A DNA stretch of 64,000 bases from Sporisorium sorghi (taxonomy: Eukaryota; Basidiomycota; Ustilaginomycetes; Ustilaginales; Ustilaginaceae). The notes beneath the pieces were generated by a model, which was given only the letters and a program-made list of their open reading frames with translations, had not been told where the DNA came from and did no database searches. The translations under genes and the position numbers were made by a program. The number at the start of each line of letters is the position of its first letter. Within the stretch, counting starts at the first letter, position 1. Positions 61,380-64,000 of the stretch are shown piece after piece. Where the stretch lies: positions 1 through 64,000 of the forward strand of contig JALCCG010000087.1 of assembly GCA_023212695.1 (NCBI GenBank), written 5' to 3'.

Positions 61380-63371
61380 TTAGTCCAAAGCAATCTCGGC
61401 TCCCGCCCTCTCCACGACGATCCGGTTGCGCCCGCTATTCTTCGCTTCGTACAGCGCCATATCCGCTCGATAGAAGAGCGATTCCACACTGATCTTGTCG
61501 TTGGTCCAGTTCCACTCGGAAACGCCGCAGGAAACCGTGACTCTCGGATCGGTCTCCTCCGCCACCCTTAAACGAATACGCTCAGCTACCTGCACTGCCT
61601 GTTGAATGCCGAGTCCAGGCAAATACACCGCCAGTTCCTCGCCTCCCCAACGGGCAGGAATATCGCTATGTCGAATGGTACTTTTCACAATGCTGCTGAC
61701 CTGCTTCAGGATCTTGTCGCCTCTCTGATGGCCAAACGTATCGTTGACCAGCTTGAACTCATCGATATCCACAACAATCAGAGAACCGCAAAAATCTCGG
61801 TTTTGACATTCATGAATCATCTCATCAAGATAATGTCTTGCATACAGTTCAGTCAGCATATCCCGATTCGCCATTCGTCGCACCTCGGCATGCAAAAAGG
61901 CATTCCCGATTGCCAGACCGATATGGCTTGTAAGCGCTTGAAGCAGACGATAGCTGTCATATGAGAAATAATGCCGCTTCGCGTGTGTTAAGAGAACCAC
62001 GCCCCGAACCTCGCCGTTAACCGTCAGCGGAGTTGCAATCATCGAGCTTGAATTCGTGCTGTCCATCAGTCTCGACTCCGCCGGACGTTCTTCATGATAA
62101 TCCGACAGAATGAGCGGCTCCTTCGAATGATAGACCAGACCGCCCAGACCGTAATCCTTCTCAAAGACCTCCTTCGCCAGCCACTCGGCGTTGCAGGACA
62201 CCACTTCAAGGCCGCCAAGCTCCTCGTTGTATATCAGAATGCAGCAATAATCCGCCTCTAGGATTTTGAGCAACTCATGGTTGGCAAATTGGAATATTTC
62301 CGCCAAATGCAAACTTTTGTTCAGGCGCTGCGTCAGCTCATTAATCATACGGAGCTCGTGGATCATCAGGTTGGACTGCTCGTACAGCTTGGCATTCTCA
62401 AACGCTGTACCCGCCGCATCGGCCATCATGCCGAGCAATTCCAAATCCATGTCCGGCAGTTCGGACTTGTCCACTTCCACGTGAAGCACGCCGTAAACTC
62501 CTTGCTTGCCCCCCATTGGAATCCCGATCTCCACTATAGGATGAGGAGGCTCATGTTCACGGATCGTCAAGGTGCCTTCCATAAATGTTCGGACGTAGAC
62601 CTCCTCCTGCCAGTGATGGAGAAGCAAGGGACGCACCAGCGGATGCCCGCTTTCATGATCCTGGGACATAAACAATTCGACTTTCGCCCTAGGATACAGA
62701 GCCAGGACACTATCAATGGCCTCAATAAGCACGTTGTCCACATTAATCTGAACATGCATCCGCTTTACATACTGAAATAAAATGGAACGGCGATGAACTT
62801 CGCGCTCCGCCTGGGAATGAACTTTCTCCAGATCATCAGCAAATATGTATTCGAGCTGGCGATAGAAGCAGGAGCGAAACAACAAGGCATGACTCTCTGC
62901 CAGCATAAGCGATTGCTCCTGTTCCATGGCATCTGTAGAGACGCAGACCAGCACCCCAAACAAATCGCCATGAACACGGGTGAACAGCGGAACAGAGCAT
63001 AGCACTCTCCCCTCAAACGACTCCTTACCCATACCTGCCGCGGCTTCTTTAGCAATCATAGTATGCGATAGCGTATCGTCTTCGCTCGCATAAAGGTATT
63101 CTCTTATTTCAGGTGCCCCTGTCAGCCAAGTCCCCTCATGAGATAGAAGGGCCCAGCTGAATTTCTTCATCGCTTGTGTGCCTGCACTTTCTCTCTGCCA
63201 CTCCATATAGCTGTCTGTTATGAGAGGCTGAAGGTAAGGGAAATCATGGGGTGTAATATCCAAGCCCTGAAGCCAAAGACAAGGCTCATTTCCCGGAATA
63301 GGCCCGGAATCATTGAACATGACCACAGAACCGGGAGAGCTTTCGTACACTTTCCGTTGTTCTTCTGACAT
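61380..63371 (-). CDS. Cytoplasmic diguanylate cyclase with GAF sensor domains
   Basis: 663 residues, no membrane segment. Three GAF-like sensor regions (about 60-190, 200-350 and 355-500) are followed by a GGDEF domain. The active site RWGGEELAVYLPG (GGEEL at 576-580) is intact, so it should make cyclic di-GMP. An inhibitory I-site RHSD (567-570) precedes it by exactly five residues, so product feedback is expected. The GAF ligands are unknown. AAGGAG eight bases upstream of the ATG. No PDE gene in the window. Confidence 0.9.
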   Translation of the reverse strand: MSEEQRKVYESSPGSVVMFNDSGPIPGNEPCLWLQGLDITPHDFPYLQPLITDSYMEWQRESAGTQAMKKFSWALLSHEGTWLTGAPEIREYLYASEDDTLSHTMIAKEAAAGMGKESFEGRVLCSVPLFTRVHGDLFGVLVCVSTDAMEQEQSLMLAESHALLFRSCFYRQLEYIFADDLEKVHSQAEREVHRRSILFQYVKRMHVQINVDNVLIEAIDSVLALYPRAKVELFMSQDHESGHPLVRPLLLHHWQEEVYVRTFMEGTLTIREHEPPHPIVEIGIPMGGKQGVYGVLHVEVDKSELPDMDLELLGMMADAAGTAFENAKLYEQSNLMIHELRMINELTQRLNKSLHLAEIFQFANHELLKILEADYCCILIYNEELGGLEVVSCNAEWLAKEVFEKDYGLGGLVYHSKEPLILSDYHEERPAESRLMDSTNSSSMIATPLTVNGEVRGVVLLTHAKRHYFSYDSYRLLQALTSHIGLAIGNAFLHAEVRRMANRDMLTELYARHYLDEMIHECQNRDFCGSLIVVDIDEFKLVNDTFGHQRGDKILKQVSSIVKSTIRHSDIPARWGGEELAVYLPGLGIQQAVQVAERIRLRVAEETDPRVTVSCGVSEWNWTNDKISVESLFYRADMALYEAKNSGRNRIVVERAGAEIALD

Positions 63372-63681
63372 ATTGGGCGCTCCTTTGCACCATTATAAAA
63401 GGCCTATCCAAGACTGGCGTTCCGATTCATAATGTAAGGATCCATTAGTGCTGCCGCTTTTAGATTGCGGTAACCCAGCTGTTCAACATGTTGGGGAGTA
63501 TAATCACCGAAAACGTTCCGTTATGTAACTAGATAAATGCGACTACTTAATTCACTAATATCTTACTCTTTTCTACCCATTTTTGCATTAAAATTTATGC
63601 GTTTTTCACAATATTTTTAGGTCCATGGTCCTATCGACAAATTTAGACAAAAAACAAGAAATGGTAAGTTACAGGTTGAAC
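63372..63681. other. Divergent interval between the diguanylate cyclase and rpsD promoter
   Basis: About 310 AT-rich bases without a gene. It should hold the cyclase promoter on the minus strand. I saw no operator-like palindrome. Confidence 0.35.
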
Positions 63682-63709
63682 TTGACTTTATATCATTACT
63701 TCATATAAT
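63682..63709 (+). promoter_or_regulatory. rpsD promoter
   Basis: TTGACT (63682-63687) and TATAAT (63704-63709) with 16-base spacing, a close match to sigma-A consensus. The start of transcription would fall near 63717, leaving a 185-base leader. Confidence 0.8.
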
Positions 63710-63714
63710 ATTTA

Positions 63715-63901
63715 TTGTTGAGTAAGAATGCAATGCATTCGATGAATTTGGGCGGGTTGTGTCACCCTCACGTTATTTGTTACTGACAGGACAGCGGCTG
63801 AACTTTCCTGACAGATCTTCCGGAAATCACGGGTTAGAGTAAACAAATACGGCGCAAATAGAGCCCTAATGAAACTTTAATTAAAAAGGAGTCTATATAA
63901 C
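63715..63901 (+). ncRNA. Long rpsD leader, candidate S4-binding autoregulatory RNA
   Basis: About 185 bases between the promoter and the rpsD ATG, rich in short pairings such as GAATGCAATGCATTC (63725-63739) and CTTCCGGAAATCACGG. In Bacillus subtilis S4 represses its own mRNA by binding a leader structure. A long leader here fits that, but no conserved pseudoknot was identified. AAAAAGGAG lies nine bases before the ATG. Confidence 0.5.
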
Positions 63902-64000
63902 ATGGCACGTTACACCGGTCCTAAATTTAAATTAAGCCGTCGTCTGGGAATCTCCCTGAGCGGTACAGGTAAAGAATTGGCAAAACGCCCTTTCCCTCCA
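63902..64000 (+). CDS. rpsD: 30S ribosomal protein S4, N-terminal part (cut by window edge)
   Basis: 33 codons: [32 protein letters not shown] is the invariant N-terminus of S4, which nucleates 16S rRNA assembly. No CxxC zinc pair occurs in the readable part (the zinc form has cysteines near the start), so it is the zinc-free type. The rest lies beyond the window. Confidence 0.96.
   Translation, partial: MARYTGPKFKLSRRLGISLSGTGKELAKRPFPP

Noticed and set aside
1..64000. tRNA, rRNA, CRISPR array, prophage or insertion sequence
   Set aside because: No cloverleaf-like conserved T-loop (GGTTCGAATCC) in a tRNA context, no evenly spaced direct repeats, and no integrase or transposase reading frame was seen.

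Overview
The window reads as chromosome of a spore-forming, aerobic Bacillales bacterium, most likely Paenibacillus. The reasons are the aa3-type menaquinol oxidase genes, spoVM, a SpoVIF-like gene, RicF/YlbG, RemA, YlaN, canonical GGAGG-type ribosome binding sites, a roughly even GC content, and long stretches collinear with the Bacillus subtilis ylo region as I know it. I see no phage, insertion sequence, tRNA, rRNA or CRISPR array.

Layout. 1-3.3 kb: the 5' end of a DUF1349-type gene, a hypothetical gene, a zinc-free L33 paralog (rpmG) behind a Zur-type palindrome, a bdbC-type disulfide oxidase and a MocR-type regulator. 3.3-11.1 kb: a respiratory cluster, all on the minus strand: ctaA, then qoxA, qoxB, qoxC, qoxD, ctaB, a FixH/YtkA-like lipoprotein, a lipoprotein cytochrome c, a SCO protein and a ResA-like thioredoxin. 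qoxB carries an apparent one-base frameshift. 11.2-17.3 kb: an EamA transporter with a divergent AraC regulator, a DUF1089 gene behind a LexA-like box and a structured leader, a purine permease, an SRAP-family peptidase and a SpoVIF-like protein.

17.3-45.7 kb is the housekeeping core. Read along the minus strand (right to left) it runs yloB, dapF, yitJ, yicC, remA, gmk, rpoZ | coaBC, priA, def, fmt, rsmB | rlmN, prpC, prkC, rsgA, rpe | spoVM, then fakA, degV and recG, with rqcH (right edge) and rpmB on the plus strand. Vertical bars mark hairpin terminators or gaps that seem to divide the region into several transcription units. Against B. subtilis as I know it, thiN, yloU (asp23) and sdaAB-sdaAA are absent, and yitJ, dapF and degV are extra. 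The fakA leader has mutually exclusive RNA pairings.

45.7-64 kb: a PHP phosphoesterase with a LysR regulator, a hypothetical gene, ylbG-ricF, a two-gene XPB helicase cassette, an M20 amidohydrolase with a Nudix hydrolase, yugN-ftsW, an Asp23 protein, a cax Ca2+/H+ antiporter, ylaN, an HPr-like protein without the histidine strand, an M29 aminopeptidase, a lipoprotein, a three-GAF diguanylate cyclase, and the start of rpsD behind a long leader.

Functional themes are aerobic quinol oxidation with heme A and copper/thiol maturation factors, translation and its quality control (def, fmt, rsmB, rlmN, rsgA, rqcH, L28, L33, S4), Ser/Thr phosphorylation signalling (PrkC/PrpC), DNA repair (RecG, PriA, XPB, SRAP), and sporulation or biofilm control (SpoVM, RicF/YlbG, RemA). 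Start codons were chosen by Shine-Dalgarno spacing and by ATGA/TAATG overlaps with upstream genes; many genes use TTG or GTG.
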